Source: Deltaproteobacteria bacterium (GTDB lineage Bacteria; Desulfobacterota; Desulfobacteria; Desulfobacterales; SURF-15). From it: a DNA stretch of 6,479 bases. The DNA is taken from NCBI GenBank assembly GCA_024644775.1, contig JAHEHB010000315.1, forward strand, positions 1-6,479, in the 5' to 3' direction. This document shows, in pieces, positions 6,004-6,479 of this stretch. The number at the start of each line of letters is the position of its first letter. The first letter of the stretch is position 1. Under the pieces are notes generated by a model that was not told the DNA's origin, did no database searches, and saw nothing but the letters and a program-made list of their open reading frames with translations. The translations under genes were made by a program, and so were the position numbers.

Positions 6004-6209
6004 CTATGATTCCGAAAAATAATCGAAACTAAGCATATCTGAATAATTACGTGTCTGAGTGACGTGGTCTGTCTGATTCATACGGATACTTGGCATCCAG
6101 ATTTGAATATGGTAAGTTACTTCTATATTTTTTTAGCGTAACCGTGTGAGTAGCTTTGACAATAACTCGTAAAGTATACCGGTTTTCTATTTAAATATTT
6201 TTAAGGATG

Positions 6210-6238
6210 CCCTCTTGATTTTCTCTAACAAAAGAGGG
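6210..6238 (+). promoter_or_regulatory. Stem-loop in the desulfoferrodoxin leader
   Basis: CCCTCTT (6210-6216) pairs perfectly with AAGAGGG (6232-6238) around a 15-base loop, ending 51 bases before the start codon. No T-run follows, so it is not a plain terminator. It could be an operator or an RNA stabilising hairpin; it matches no riboswitch class I know. Confidence 0.4.
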
Positions 6239-6289
6239 ATAGGTAAAAGTAAGATAACAGTCACTTTCATTTAGAGAAAGGAGTTAGAA

Positions 6290-6479
6290 ATGGCCGAAAA
6301 ACTGGAAATTTACAAATGTGACGCATGTGGAAACATTGTGGAAGTGCTTCACGGAGGTGCAGGGGAACTCGTTTGCTGTGGCGAGCCCATGAAACGTCTC
6401 GTGGAAAACACAGTCGACGCTGCTAAGGAAAAGCACGTTCCCGTCATCGAAAAAATTGCGGGTGGCGTGAAGGTAAAAG
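6290..6479 (+). CDS. dfx: Desulfoferrodoxin (superoxide reductase), C-terminus missing
   Basis: Reduces superoxide to hydrogen peroxide in the cytoplasm of anaerobes without making oxygen, with electrons usually from rubredoxin. The 63 visible residues contain the desulforedoxin-like domain: Cys10-x2-Cys13 and the adjacent Cys29-Cys30 bind centre I iron. Domain 2 begins at EKHVPVIEK, where His49 is the first ligand of the catalytic Fe(His)4Cys centre II. Full-length proteins are about 125 residues, so roughly half is present, and the remaining centre II ligands lie beyond the window. AAAGGAG (6277-6283) lies 6 bases before the ATG. Presence of centre I marks the 2Fe type (Dfx) rather than one-iron neelaredoxin. 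PerR-type repressors often control such genes, and a PerR-like gene lies 2 kb upstream, but no clear PerR box was found here. Confidence 0.97.
   Translation, partial: MAEKLEIYKCDACGNIVEVLHGGAGELVCCGEPMKRLVENTVDAAKEKHVPVIEKIAGGVKVK

Larger units (their letters stand above)
5745..6289. other. Non-coding AT-rich interval upstream of desulfoferrodoxin
   Basis: No convincing coding frame on either strand. Bases 5745-5841 are of average composition with nothing recognisable. Bases 5842-6008 hold the degenerate repeat element described separately. Bases 6009-6155 show no structure I can name. Bases 6156-6289 are the likely leader and promoter zone of the desulfoferrodoxin gene: TTGACA at 6156-6161, the palindrome TATTTAAATA at 6188-6197, a stem-loop at 6210-6238 and a strong ribosome site at 6277-6283. 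TTGACA has no good -10 at 16-18 bases (TATACC is only 13 away), so the promoter is not assigned. Confidence 0.6.

Noticed and set aside
6093..6107. Sigma-54-like TTGGCAT...TTTG
   Set aside because: The GG and GC dinucleotides are not at the required 10-base spacing and the GC is absent.

Overview
The window looks like chromosomal DNA from an anaerobic, probably sulfate-reducing member of the Desulfobacterota (old Deltaproteobacteria). The pointers are a 2Fe-type desulfoferrodoxin, a small protein resembling the Desulfovibrio DVU0772 family, a PerR-type Fur protein and an Nqr-type sodium pump. The host is inferred from gene content only. There are no rRNA, tRNA, CRISPR or transposase genes.

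Layout. Bases 1-2335 (minus strand) hold nqrA followed by the first ~328 codons of nqrB, the start of an Na+-translocating NADH:quinone oxidoreductase operon that leaves the window at base 1. Bases 2336-2599 are a divergent, AT-rich control region with an extended -10 promoter and a 29-bp inverted repeat. Bases 2600-5293 (plus strand) carry a tight three-gene unit: citrate synthase, a PerR-like metalloregulator with a TTG start, and L-threonine 3-dehydrogenase. It ends at a strong bidirectional terminator (about 5295-5338). That terminator is shared with a convergent minus-strand gene for a small conserved protein (5305-5673), which has its own recognisable promoter at 5717-5744. Bases 5745-6289 are non-coding and contain a degenerate AT-rich repeat element of about 160 bp with 9-bp inverted ends, then the leader of a desulfoferrodoxin gene (6290 onward, cut by the window end).

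How the genes fit together. Nqr couples NADH oxidation to a sodium gradient. Threonine dehydrogenase plus a lyase encoded elsewhere gives glycine and acetyl-CoA, and acetyl-CoA is the substrate of citrate synthase. The PerR-like protein and desulfoferrodoxin are both typical of oxygen and peroxide defence in anaerobes. The most unusual feature is the Nqr itself. NqrA keeps two complete RnfC-like [4Fe-4S] motifs that the Vibrio protein lacks, and NqrB has CTCP where Vibrio NqrB has ATDP, replacing a membrane aspartate. Together they suggest a divergent or ancestral-type Nqr. Comparisons with Vibrio are from memory, not from an alignment run here.
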